DNA of 45,789 nucleotides from Chitinophagaceae bacterium (GTDB lineage Bacteria; Bacteroidota; Bacteroidia; Chitinophagales; Chitinophagaceae). The notes under the pieces were generated by a model. The model searched no databases, had not been told where the DNA came from, and worked only from the letters and a program-made list of their open reading frames with translations. Of the stretch, positions 33,233 to 42,540 are shown piece by piece; positions within the stretch are counted from its first letter, which is position 1; each line of letters opens with the position of its first letter. The stretch spans positions 1 through 45,789 of the forward strand of contig JAHEZD010000043.1 of NCBI GenBank assembly GCA_023251255.1, read 5' to 3'. The position numbers and the translations under genes were made by a program.

Positions 33233-34030
33233 TTATTTATTTGCTGCCAGGTATTTATCCAATGCAGAAACCATGCTTGGGGCAGAAGGAATGGGCGCCT
33301 TTATTTCCAAGGTCAACCCTGCATCTTCCACGGCTTTGGATGTGTTGCTACCAAAAGCCCCTATTACAGTCCCGTTCTGCTTGAAGGAAGGCGCATTGTC
33401 GAACAAGCTTTTCACGCCACTTGGTGTAAAGAAACAAATAACATCGTACTCATCATGGCCCAGGATTTCCTTGATGTCATTGCTAACTGTCCGGTACATA
33501 AATGCTAGGGCAAATTCACATTTATTGTTTTTCAGCCAGCCAACTATTTCATTGTCCTGCTGGTTCTCACTGCACACATAAAGGAACTTCTCGTTTTCTT
33601 TATGCCTGTTTATTACATCAAACATGCTTTTATTGGTACCATCTGCCCCATAAAAAACTTTCCGTTTGCGGTAGAGGATAAACTTTTGCAGGTAAAGGGC
33701 CACAGCTTCTGTTATGCAGAAATATTTTGTATCCTGACCAATTGCAACTTTCATTTCCTCACAGGTACGGAAGAAATGGTCGATGGCGTTCCTACTTGTA
33801 AATATGACGGCACTGTAACTGGCTATGTCTATTTTTTGACGGCGGAACTCACGTGCAGGTATACCTTCCAACTTAATAAAAGGCGTAAAAACAAGCTCTA
33901 CCTGATACTTTTTCTCTAAATCAAAGTATGGCGATTTCTCGCTTTCAGGTCTAGGCTGTGATATTAAAATTCGCTTCGCTGATTTGGCAGTGCTTGAACT
34001 TTTAGCCCCGGATTTTGCCATACTTTTCAA
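33233..34030 (-). CDS. hemD: Uroporphyrinogen-III synthase HemD
   Basis: HemD closes and inverts ring D of hydroxymethylbilane to give uroporphyrinogen III on the way to haem. The 265-residue protein shows the two-domain family pattern, with RILISQPRPESEKSPYFDL at the start, YSAVIFTSRNAIDHFF in the first domain, and DVICFFTPSGVKSLFDN and VIGAFGSNTSKAVEDAGL in the second. The sequence is poorly conserved, as usual for HemD. The Bacteroidota form carries a basic Ser/Lys-rich N-terminus, seen here (KSGAKSSSTAKSAKR). A second ATG three codons in is equally likely as start. It follows the DUF4271 gene by 18 bases. Confidence 0.9.
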   Translation of the reverse strand: MKSMAKSGAKSSSTAKSAKRILISQPRPESEKSPYFDLEKKYQVELVFTPFIKLEGIPAREFRRQKIDIASYSAVIFTSRNAIDHFFRTCEEMKVAIGQDTKYFCITEAVALYLQKFILYRKRKVFYGADGTNKSMFDVINRHKENEKFLYVCSENQQDNEIVGWLKNNKCEFALAFMYRTVSNDIKEILGHDEYDVICFFTPSGVKSLFDNAPSFKQNGTVIGAFGSNTSKAVEDAGLTLEIKAPIPSAPSMVSALDKYLAANK

Positions 34031-34048
34031 CTGTGTTTTTTCTGAAAA

Positions 34049-35071
34049 TTAAGGGTAACGCCCTATAAAATTGAAGAGTACCTTATACATTAATAGCAAA
34101 GGCAATACCTCAACGGCACAAAGGTATAGGAAAAAATGCAAGGCATTCACTTTGAGGCTTGTGCGAATTGTCCCCAAGCTAACCACATACCGGTAAACAA
34201 ACATCCCACCAATAAGCAGTAATGAAACCGTAATAGCTATCTGTGCCAGTTGCATGGATGAAAATGCCAGTACCAGCAAAAAAGGAACCAGTACAATGCC
34301 AACAATCTTATTAATCAAAAAAACAACAAAGAGATAGGTCCCTGCTGCATCTTTAGTATTGAATACCCAGCCAGAAAAAATGAGGAACAAATATTTAATT
34401 AGGTAAATGCTCGACAATATAATTGAACAGTATAATAACAGCCACCAGAAATCCAACTTTATCCAATTTTCACGTTGGGCTATCAATGTAATAAAGATGC
34501 TCCCACTGAAAATAAATAATAGGTTCATTAAAAGTGAGGCCAGGTTGTCTTGTAGTAACTGGTCCCTGGTTTGCTTCTGCCTGAAACTTGTCTGAAAAAG
34601 AAGGCTGAACAAATTCTGGAAGTATTTCGGGAAACTGATTCTTATAAAGGCCATTAATGCTACAACACCTACAAGTAAATAAAACAGCCCATCATTGGAA
34701 CTGGCTTCCCTTTCTTTTGATACTTGAAAAAGTGGTGGTTTGTTAAAAGGAATAAAGCCATGGTACATAACCGAAGCATAAGTGGAAGTATCTATCTGTG
34801 GCTGAACAGGTTTCAACTGGACCGACAACTTTCTCAAGGAATCCTGTTTCAGGGAATCGGCCAGAGCAATTCCCAACGAATCGACCCTTCTCGTTGAATC
34901 GGTTTTTGCTGTCGTTGTATCTTTTTTGGGGGGCACGTTCCTTATTGTTGGCTTCGTGATTGTTTTTGGCTTCACGATGGTATCCGCACCTTTCTGCGCA
35001 GAAGAGTCCGTTTGTGCAATAAGGGGTTTGCAGGTAGCAAGAAACAAGACTATTGCTAGAATAAGCTTCAA
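34049..35071 (-). CDS. DUF4271 membrane protein
   Basis: A 340-residue protein with a signal peptide (MKLILAIVLFLATCKPLIAQ), a Lys/Thr/Asp-rich linker to about 110, and seven or so membrane helices in the C-terminal two thirds. The closing SLGTIRTSLKVNALHFFLYLCAVEVLPLLLMYKVLF is the DUF4271 signature. The start codon is TTG; no in-frame ATG is nearby. DUF4271 precedes hemD in many Bacteroidota, which suggests a linked but unproven role. A TATTTTTG -7 box sits 17 bases before the start. Confidence 0.9.
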   Translation of the reverse strand: MKLILAIVLFLATCKPLIAQTDSSAQKGADTIVKPKTITKPTIRNVPPKKDTTTAKTDSTRRVDSLGIALADSLKQDSLRKLSVQLKPVQPQIDTSTYASVMYHGFIPFNKPPLFQVSKEREASSNDGLFYLLVGVVALMAFIRISFPKYFQNLFSLLFQTSFRQKQTRDQLLQDNLASLLMNLLFIFSGSIFITLIAQRENWIKLDFWWLLLYCSIILSSIYLIKYLFLIFSGWVFNTKDAAGTYLFVVFLINKIVGIVLVPFLLVLAFSSMQLAQIAITVSLLLIGGMFVYRYVVSLGTIRTSLKVNALHFFLYLCAVEVLPLLLMYKVLFNFIGRYP

Positions 35072-35087
35072 TGAAAAGAATTTACAG

Positions 35088-35095
35088 CAAAAATA
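35088..35095 (-). promoter_or_regulatory. -7 box TATTTTTG for DUF4271-hemD
   Basis: Matches TAnnTTTG on the minus strand and would start transcription about ten bases before the TTG start codon. Confidence 0.5.
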
Positions 35096-35334
35096 ATGGA
35101 ATGGGCTTCATTTATCTTGAACAAGAACACTTCTTAAAGTTAAGAGGTTCCAATCAGGACCAAGGGTTTGCCCAACTCCGATTATAACTTGTACAATACC
35201 CATACTTCTGCTTTCTACCGAATACCAACGGCATTCGTTCCTGCTATTCTTTTAATCTGCCATCCAACACAAGTTTTCAAAACAACTTAAACTAACTGCA
35301 CCATGCCCTGTCATAAACAGGAACATTTAAAAAC

Positions 35335-35985
35335 ATGAACATGAAAAGAATAATTATTGCGGCGCTGAGTACCATTTTCATTATTGGTATTGCAGCCGCA
35401 CAACCTCCAAAAGGTCAACACCATCAAAAACAGGGCAGGCACAATGAACAAATAAAGCACCGCAGGGGCCAAATGGCGAAGCACCTTAACCTCAGCGAAG
35501 AACAAAAAAAACAAGCAAGGAGCATTGGTGAGAACTATCGCAAACAGGTTACAGCACTGAAGAAGAACGACAATATCACCATGGGTGAATACAAAAAGCA
35601 GATGGCATCCTTGCAAAAGGACAGGAAAACCAAAATGGAGGCATTGTTGACCTCCGAGCAAAAAGCAAAAATTGCCGAGAGCAAACAAAAGATGCAGGAA
35701 CATGCGCAAATAAGGGGTGCCGCACGCTTGGAAAAGATGAAAATAAACCTGGGTCTAAAAGAGGATCAAGTTGCCAAAATAAAGAAGCAACAGGAAAGCT
35801 TCAGAACAAAAGCACAAGCAATCAGGGGCAATGAATCCTTGTCCAGGGAGGAGAAAAAAGAGCAGATGAAATCATTGGCAAAGGAACAGAAAGACAATTT
35901 CAAATCCATACTTACAAAAGAGCAACAGGAAAAATTGGAAAGCAAGAAGAATGAATTCAGAAACAAAAGAACAGAAGTGAAATAA
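35335..35985 (+). CDS. Spy/CpxP-like periplasmic helical protein
   Basis: A 216-residue, very basic, helical protein with a signal peptide cleaved near AAAQPP at 22-23. It contains LNLSEEQKKQARSIGENYRKQ and, twice, LT-x-EQ motifs (LLTSEQKAKI, ILTKEQQEKL), which recall the LTxxQ motif of the Spy/CpxP chaperones. The repeat of LSxEQ/LTxEQ blocks suggests two or three tandem units. A chaperone or metal-stress role is inferred. The second ATG (MKRIII) is an alternative start. It is followed by a terminator and has about 260 bases of upstream DNA without other features. Confidence 0.75.
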   Translation: MNMKRIIIAALSTIFIIGIAAAQPPKGQHHQKQGRHNEQIKHRRGQMAKHLNLSEEQKKQARSIGENYRKQVTALKKNDNITMGEYKKQMASLQKDRKTKMEALLTSEQKAKIAESKQKMQEHAQIRGAARLEKMKINLGLKEDQVAKIKKQQESFRTKAQAIRGNESLSREEKKEQMKSLAKEQKDNFKSILTKEQQEKLESKKNEFRNKRTEVK

Positions 35986-36008
35986 TGGTTTTCAGGTTGG
36001 AGTGGTTT

Positions 36009-36042
36009 AGTGCTGGGCATGGATATGCTCAGCACTTTTTTA
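36009..36042 (+). terminator. Intrinsic terminator after the Spy-like gene
   Basis: An 11-bp stem AGTGCTGGGCA/TGCTCAGCACT with one G-T pair and loop TGGATA, followed by six T. Confidence 0.88.
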
Positions 36043-36360
36043 TTAAGGCATTTGAGTTGCAGTGCATGAATCTCTTTTTGCCAATACAAGAATTGCTGTA
36101 GTTATCTTAACCTTTCCTGCAATAGCTCCTGGTATCACCATGGCTACCAAGCTTGTCCCAGTATTGCTAATGGACAATGCACTTACTCCACCAATCGTTA
36201 TTGCAGTTGGATTAGTTAGGTTGGTGCCTGTAATGGTTACCAAACTGCCAACAGGGCCAGATAGTGGAGAAAAAGAAGCAATTGTTGGGGACTGTGCCTC
36301 AACAAAATTCAGAACCAGTATAGCAGCAAAAAATAAAAATAATTGTTTACACATATTCAA
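36043..36360 (-). pseudogene. IPT/TIG-domain secreted protein, truncated remnant
   Basis: A 105-residue frame with a signal peptide (cleaved near VEAQ, about 23) and one IPT/TIG Ig-like domain: PTIASFSPLSGPVGSLVTITGTNLTNPTAITIGGVSALSI. In Bacteroidota this domain usually opens large secreted proteins with many repeats and a T9SS C-terminal signal. Here the domain breaks off after GKVKITTA. The expected GGTA... strand is replaced by ILVLAKRDSCTATQMP and a stop next to a terminator. It is most likely the 5' stub of a deleted gene, though expression of a small secreted Ig domain is possible. Confidence 0.6.
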
Positions 36361-36460
36361 TACCTAATTAAAATTACATTTCACATTAAAGAGGCCAATC
36401 GAAACTAATCCATCCATAGTAATTCAACTAATCATTTACTAAGTTTTAGAAACACTAATT

Positions 36461-36492
36461 AAAAAAACAGCCCCACAAATTGCAGGGCTGTT
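36461..36492 (-). terminator. Intrinsic terminator after atpA
   Basis: Stem AACAGCCC/GGGCTGTT with an 11-base loop and a run of seven T on the minus strand, 26 bases past the atpA stop. It closes the atp operon here. Confidence 0.88.
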
Positions 36493-36518
36493 ATTATTTC
36501 AAAACCAATCAGGCTTTA

Positions 36519-38096
36519 TTATTTATACTGAGGGAACAAGCCTTTCGCCAATTCCACCATCTTGTTCAGGCTGTCATCATTCAATTGACCTTTCTTGAAT
36601 TCGGCCAAAACATCAGGCAATTTGTTCTGCATTTCAGTTAGGAAATGCTCTTCAAAAGCTTTCACATTTTTCACAGCTACATCACGCAACAAGCCTTGTG
36701 TACCCAAGTAAATAATGGCTACTTGCTTTTCCACGCTCATGGGTGAGTACTGCAATTGCTTCAGGATTTCCACGTTACGGGCTCCCTTGTCAATTACGTT
36801 CTTCGTAGCAGCATCCAGGTCACCACCAAATTTGGAGAACGCTTCCAACTCACGGTAAAGGGCTTGGTCCAATTTCAAGGTACCAGCCACTTTTTTCATG
36901 GACTTGATCTGCGCATTACCACCCACGCGGCTTACGGAAATACCCACGTTGATAGCTGGACGGATACCTGCATTGAAGAGGTTACCTTCCAGGAATATCT
37001 GGCCATCGGTAATGGAAATCACGTTGGTAGGAATATAGGCAGAAACGTCACCAGCCTGCGTTTCAATGATGGGCAAAGCCGTTAAGCTACCGCCACCTTT
37101 TACCAAATGCTTGATGCTGTCTGGCAAATCGTTCATGTTCTTGGCTACATCATCGTTGGCAATCACTTTTGCAGCACGCTCCAATAAACGGCTATGCAAA
37201 TAGAATACGTCACCAGGGTAAGCTTCACGTCCTGGGGGCCTTCTTAACAACAGGGAAACTTCACGGTAAGCCACAGCTTGTTTTGACAGGTCATCAAAAA
37301 CAATCAATGCAGGCCTACCGGTATCACGGAAGAACTCACCAATGGCTGCTCCAGCAAATGGTGCATAGAACTGTAAAGGAGCTGGGTCACTTGCACTGGC
37401 ACAAACGATGGTGGTGTAAGCCATGGCACCAGCATCAGTCAAGTTCTTCATCACACCTGCAACAGTGGATGCTTTTTGACCAATGGCAACATATATACAG
37501 TAAACAGGTTTACCTGCTTCGTAAAATTCTTTTTGGTTGATGATGGTATCCACGCAAATGGCAGTCTTACCAGTTTGGCGGTCACCAATAACCAGTTCAC
37601 GTTGGCCACGGCCCACAGGAATCATGGCATCGATAGCCTTGATACCAGTTTGCAATGGTTCCTTAACTGGTTCACGGTAGATAACGCCCGGAGCCTTACG
37701 TTCCAACGGCATTTCATACAGTTCGCCTGTTAATGGGCCTTTACCATCAATTGGTTCGCCCAATGTGTTGATAACACGGCCTACCATGCCTTCGCCCACT
37801 TTAATGGAGGCAATCTGGCCTGTACGCTTTACTTTGGCACCTTCTTTAATGCTAGCACTGTCACCCAGCAATACCACACCCACATTGTCTTCTTCAAGGT
37901 TCAGGGCAATTGCTTTGGTACCATTTTCAAACTCCACCAACTCACCGCTGCGTACATTGTTCAAACCATATACACGGGCAATACCATCGCCCACTTGCAA
38001 TACGGTACCAACTTCTTCCAAGTCAGCGGAAGCGTTGAAGTTGCTCAACTGCTGCCTAAGTATCGCTGAAATTTCATCCGGCTTAATCTCTGCCAT
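36519..38096 (-). CDS. atpA: F1 ATP synthase subunit alpha
   Basis: The alpha subunit forms the F1 hexamer with beta and binds non-catalytic nucleotide. The 525-residue protein is complete: beta-barrel N-terminus ([21 protein letters not shown]), Walker [10 protein letters not shown] near 170, [12 protein letters not shown] (Walker B) near 270, and the arginine-finger region [14 protein letters not shown]. It is the last gene of the operon before a terminator. In most Bacteroidota atpG follows atpA, but no atpG is present here. Confidence 0.98.
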   Translation of the reverse strand: MAEIKPDEISAILRQQLSNFNASADLEEVGTVLQVGDGIARVYGLNNVRSGELVEFENGTKAIALNLEEDNVGVVLLGDSASIKEGAKVKRTGQIASIKVGEGMVGRVINTLGEPIDGKGPLTGELYEMPLERKAPGVIYREPVKEPLQTGIKAIDAMIPVGRGQRELVIGDRQTGKTAICVDTIINQKEFYEAGKPVYCIYVAIGQKASTVAGVMKNLTDAGAMAYTTIVCASASDPAPLQFYAPFAGAAIGEFFRDTGRPALIVFDDLSKQAVAYREVSLLLRRPPGREAYPGDVFYLHSRLLERAAKVIANDDVAKNMNDLPDSIKHLVKGGGSLTALPIIETQAGDVSAYIPTNVISITDGQIFLEGNLFNAGIRPAINVGISVSRVGGNAQIKSMKKVAGTLKLDQALYRELEAFSKFGGDLDAATKNVIDKGARNVEILKQLQYSPMSVEKQVAIIYLGTQGLLRDVAVKNVKAFEEHFLTEMQNKLPDVLAEFKKGQLNDDSLNKMVELAKGLFPQYK

Positions 38097-38186
38097 ATTT
38101 TAGAATTTGCCCCCATCCCCTAAAGGGTGTAAATGATGGAGGATGTTAAAAATGTATTTGTTATCCGACGCTCTTGTTCCTAATGA

Positions 38187-38747
38187 TTAAATCTTCGGTA
38201 CATGAAGGTTCCTACTGAACTGTTTCTTGATGTCCCTTAAATCCCTAGCGATGCTGGCATCCACCAAGTTGTTGTTGAATTCCAGTACAAAACCGCCAAT
38301 TAAGCTATCATCTGTTTTTGTTTCCAGTTCAATTGTTCCTAGTCCTGCCTCTGTATTGGCTTTGACCGTGATGGCTTTCTTTATTTCATCGCTCACTTCC
38401 ACAGCAGTGGTCAGCTTCACCTTATGGATACCCTTGATTTCGTTGTACTGGTCAATGATGGCTTCCACTATTTCCGGCAAATCACTTTCTCGGCCCTTTG
38501 CAGTCAATAGTTTGGTAAAGCTTGCAGTCATGGCACTTATTTTACCTGCTGTAACTGCGTCAATAATCTGTGATTTCTTGTCGGCCTTGATGATGGGGCT
38601 CTTCAAAAGGCTCACAAATTCCCTACTGCCCTTGCATACAGCCTGTAAATACTTGATATCGGCATACAAGGCATCAAGCTCACCTCTTTCTACGGCGAGA
38701 TCAATCAAGCTCTTTGCGTACCTATTTGCTAAACGTGGGTTTTGCAT
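38187..38747 (-). CDS. atpH: F1 ATP synthase subunit delta
   Basis: Delta (OSCP) joins the peripheral stalk to the top of F1. The 186-residue protein has the family pattern: N-terminal helical domain NPRLANRYAKSLIDLAVERGELD, then LLKSPIIKADKKSQII, then the C-terminal DDSLIGGFVLEFNNNLVDASIARDL signature. It lies between atpF and atpA; 98 bases of word repeat separate it from atpF, an unusually large gap in this operon. The 90-base gap to atpA holds a small CCCC/GGG repeat. Confidence 0.96.
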   Translation of the reverse strand: MQNPRLANRYAKSLIDLAVERGELDALYADIKYLQAVCKGSREFVSLLKSPIIKADKKSQIIDAVTAGKISAMTASFTKLLTAKGRESDLPEIVEAIIDQYNEIKGIHKVKLTTAVEVSDEIKKAITVKANTEAGLGTIELETKTDDSLIGGFVLEFNNNLVDASIARDLRDIKKQFSRNLHVPKI

Positions 38748-38750
38748 TTT

Positions 38751-38848
38751 GTTAATGTGCTAATTTGCTAATGTGCTAATGTGCTAATTAGTATACAATC
38801 TGCTTTAAGGTTTTCCATTAGCAAATTGGCTAATTAGCTAATCGGCTA
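38751..38848. repeat. Short 'word' repeat array (CTAATGTG/GCTAATTAG) between atpH and atpF
   Basis: GTTAATGTGCTAATTTGCTA and further ATGTGCTAAT copies, then CAAATTGGCTAATTAGC and TAATCGGCTAATTC, cover nearly the whole gap. The array runs into the atpF stop codon (CTA on the plus strand is TAG). Confidence 0.75.
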
Positions 38849-39355
38849 ATTCAACTTCACTCCTTCTGCCAATTGCTTAATATAATTCTCCTGCTCGCCT
38901 TTATTGCTTAGTTCCCTCCTCAGGATCTTCTCACTTACTTCTATTACCAAAGCACCTACTTGGTTCTTTACATCGGTCAAAGCAGCATTCTTTTGTTGGG
39001 TAATGGCAGATTGGGCATCGGCCACAATACGGTCGTATTCGGCTTTGGCTTTTTCCTTTGCGTCTGCAATCATTTTATCAGAAGCCTCTTTGGCTTCCTT
39101 GATCATTACACCTCGTTCTTCGCGGGCCTTCTGCATCAAAGCTTCATTCTCACTGGCCATGGAAGCCATTTCGGATTTCAGTTTATCGGCCCTGGACAAA
39201 GCGTCTTCTATGCCTTGTTCCCTTTCATTGATGGCTTTCAAAATTGGTTTCCAAGCAAACTTGCCCAAAACAAACAGCAATAGGAGGAATGCAATAGTGC
39301 TCCAAAATACTAGGCCAATCTCCGGTAAAACGAGTGGGTTTATTGCTAACAACAT
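38846..39355 (-). CDS. atpF: F0 ATP synthase subunit b
   Basis: Subunit b is the peripheral-stalk dimer that holds F1 against rotation. The 169-residue protein has one N-terminal membrane helix (about 12-32, EIGLVFWSTIAFLLLLFVL), then the conserved GKFAWKPILKAINEREQGIEDAL and a long charged coiled coil. The start is the ATG at MLLAIN; a TTG six codons earlier is less likely. The final codons and stop sit at the edge of a word-repeat array. Confidence 0.96.
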   Translation of the reverse strand: MLLAINPLVLPEIGLVFWSTIAFLLLLFVLGKFAWKPILKAINEREQGIEDALSRADKLKSEMASMASENEALMQKAREERGVMIKEAKEASDKMIADAKEKAKAEYDRIVADAQSAITQQKNAALTDVKNQVGALVIEVSEKILRRELSNKGEQENYIKQLAEGVKLN

Positions 39356-39452
39356 ACAAGATTGTTTATTCAATTCTATATTAACTAAAATTCAATTTAA
39401 AATGTACAGGCCCTCCGCCCTTTGCTTGAGGCCTGTACAAAATTTTGGTGGA

Positions 39453-40840
<1,388 letters not shown>

Positions 40841-40876
40841 CGTTCTTAGAGCCATATACATTTCCGAATTTGGCTG

Positions 40877-40884
40877 CAAAGATA
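40877..40884 (-). promoter_or_regulatory. atp operon promoter, -7 box TATCTTTG
   Basis: A perfect TAnnTTTG on the minus strand about 36 bases before the atpB ATG. The region where -33 would lie overlaps an AATTTGG word repeat and lacks a clear TTG. Confidence 0.6.
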
Positions 40885-40903
40885 GGGGGATGAAGGTGAA
40901 AAT

Positions 40904-40928
40904 GAGGAATTTGGAATTTGGAATTTGA
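40904..40928. repeat. Short 'word' repeat upstream of atpB (GGAATTT)3
   Basis: Three tandem copies of the 7-base word GGAATTT, between the NTase stop and the atpB promoter. Confidence 0.65.
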
Positions 40929-40944
40929 AGAAATATTGAGGTGG

Positions 40945-41427
40945 TCAGGAGCCCTCTTCTTCCCGGAGTTTTTGGATTTTTTCCAAGTATATGACATCCA
41001 ACTGGTCCTTGGGGCGGTTAACTGCTTTTTTATTGGCTATAAGGTGGTTGATATGGAGAAAAGGCACTATCACACCGTCTATATCCGCTTTGTTGGCCAT
41101 TTGGTAGCAAGTGGCAAAATCTTCATTTTCCAGTCCTTTCATTTCAGTCATAATATCCAGTTCTACCCCTGCTGCATAGAAAGTGGTCCAGCCTGGAATA
41201 AATTCCATGGTTTCAATGGATGGGTAATCACCATAACCCAGTTCCTGAAAAGCAGCCCTGAAAGACTGCCTATTTAGCAAAGTATCTTGCAGCCACACAT
41301 CCAAATCGTCCGTTGTTCTATTGTAACCATGGAGCCTTGTAGCCAGCCCTCCTACCATGATATATTGGACATTGTGCTTGTTCAATATCCTCCAGAACTG
41401 GAGCAACTCCTCATCCTGCACATCCAT
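40945..41427 (-). CDS. MNT-superfamily nucleotidyltransferase
   Basis: A 160-residue minimal nucleotidyltransferase. IMVGGLATRLHGYNRTTDDLDVWL has the GG loop and the metal-binding DxD (D-L-D); a third acidic residue is in ELDIM. HINHLIANKKAVNRPKDQLDVIYLEKI is the C-terminal helix seen in AbiEii-like and related enzymes. Such proteins act on tRNA or proteins in toxin-antitoxin and defence pairs, or on unknown targets. A 68-residue gene sits six bases upstream and is probably its partner; it is neither an AbiEi nor a HEPN protein. Confidence 0.85.
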   Translation of the reverse strand: MDVQDEELLQFWRILNKHNVQYIMVGGLATRLHGYNRTTDDLDVWLQDTLLNRQSFRAAFQELGYGDYPSIETMEFIPGWTTFYAAGVELDIMTEMKGLENEDFATCYQMANKADIDGVIVPFLHINHLIANKKAVNRPKDQLDVIYLEKIQKLREEEGS

Positions 41428-41433
41428 GGCTAT

Positions 41434-41640
41434 TTATTTAGTTGAGGTATCCGTGGATGCCCTGTTCAAGGAAGCATTCCTGCGGAGCATTTTTGTAAAC
41501 AAATGGAATTTTTCTGTGTAGGAACGGTTCATGTCTATTTTAAGCTTCTCCTCTTCTGAAATAGTATGGAAGCCATATTTAGGCTCGGGCTCTGCCAGTA
41601 AATGGGCCGTATTGTTGATTTCGTTTTGCTTGTATTCCAT
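41434..41640 (-). CDS. Small protein paired with nucleotidyltransferase (unknown)
   Basis: A 68-residue charged protein. The start is taken at MEYKQNEI, since the longer frame overlaps the terminator hairpin of the gene upstream. The core reads GFHTISEEEKLKIDMNRSYTEKFHLFTKMLRRN, a probable pair of helices. I believe short proteins with this ISEEE...S-EKF pattern sit next to nucleotidyltransferases in other Bacteroidota, but I cannot search for them. Possible roles are antitoxin, substrate or specificity subunit. Confidence 0.65.
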   Translation of the reverse strand: MEYKQNEINNTAHLLAEPEPKYGFHTISEEEKLKIDMNRSYTEKFHLFTKMLRRNASLNRASTDTSTK

Positions 41641-41690
41641 TGGGGAATCTTTTGGAACAATTGATCCTGCTTCCTTGTGCAATAAAAAAT

Positions 41691-41716
41691 GAGCAACTGC
41701 CAAATAGCAGTTGCTC
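41691..41716 (-). terminator. Intrinsic terminator after outer-membrane protein gene
   Basis: A 10-bp perfect stem GAGCAACTGC/GCAGTTGCTC, loop CAAATA, followed on the minus strand by ATTTTTTATT. Confidence 0.88.
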
Positions 41717-41771
41717 ACGCAAATTAAACAATTTTATGAAAGGTTTCTCTAAAGTTTAGCCCAATGAACAA

Positions 41772-42416
41772 TTACAATTTGAAAATTACCCTCATCGCCA
41801 AGGGGAAATAGAAAGAAGTTTGGTCGTTTCGGTAATTCGGCATTTCACCAAATCCCGTTTCTACTGGCACAATGGTGGAATTGGCCGGTGTATTGTCCCT
41901 TGTAATGGTGGTATAACGAAGGCCGATGCCTGCTGTCACTTCCAAAACAATCCTACCATTTTCACACATATCCTTCTGCTTGCCGATCAATCCTGCAAAA
42001 CCAATCGTTTTGGTGTGGTTCTTAAAGGTATAGTCATTAATAACAGTGTGCGTGGCAGTGTTGGAGAAGTCCTGCGTATCATCATAGCTGAACTGCCTAA
42101 CCCTCAATTCGGCCCCTACAAAATTCCTTGTCTGCTTCCACTCATCGGCCGATGTCGTAAACTTCACGGTGGTAATGCTCCTAAAGCCTTTGATATTGGT
42201 GTATTTACCTTCGTCTGTCCAAGTAGGCTTGGTCAGAAGGGAATATTCTGTGGAAATGTCGAACTGGTCATTAAAAGCATAACCAACAGCTAACCCATAA
42301 GCAGCTTGGGGTTCCAGTGCACCAAATGGATTTACGGAGAAATACAGTTTTTTCTGCGCGTTCACGTTTGTGCAAATAAATACCACTAATAGCAGCATGG
42401 CTATTCTTGTTTTCAT
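41772..42416 (-). CDS. Outer-membrane beta-barrel protein
   Basis: A 214-residue exported protein: signal peptide (MKTRIAMLLLVVFICTNVNAQ), then alternating strands typical of small beta barrels (AYGLAVGYAFNDQFDISTEYSLL, RNFVGAELRVRQFSY, TIGFAGLIGKQK, LEVTAGIGLRYTT) and a final strand ending MRVIFKL. It resembles the porin-family or DUF3575-like barrels of Bacteroidota, but I cannot assign a subfamily. It is monocistronic, with a terminator following. Confidence 0.75.
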   Translation of the reverse strand: MKTRIAMLLLVVFICTNVNAQKKLYFSVNPFGALEPQAAYGLAVGYAFNDQFDISTEYSLLTKPTWTDEGKYTNIKGFRSITTVKFTTSADEWKQTRNFVGAELRVRQFSYDDTQDFSNTATHTVINDYTFKNHTKTIGFAGLIGKQKDMCENGRIVLEVTAGIGLRYTTITRDNTPANSTIVPVETGFGEMPNYRNDQTSFYFPLAMRVIFKL

Positions 42417-42540
42417 TTTGTACGGATTTTGTAATTAGACGTAATTTTTGTGCTAGGGGATGCACGGCAACGAAGATGCTCCAAAAAAATTATATCGTGG
42501 CCCGAAAAAGCCAGATAATGCTGCTTTCTGAAACAGCTCT

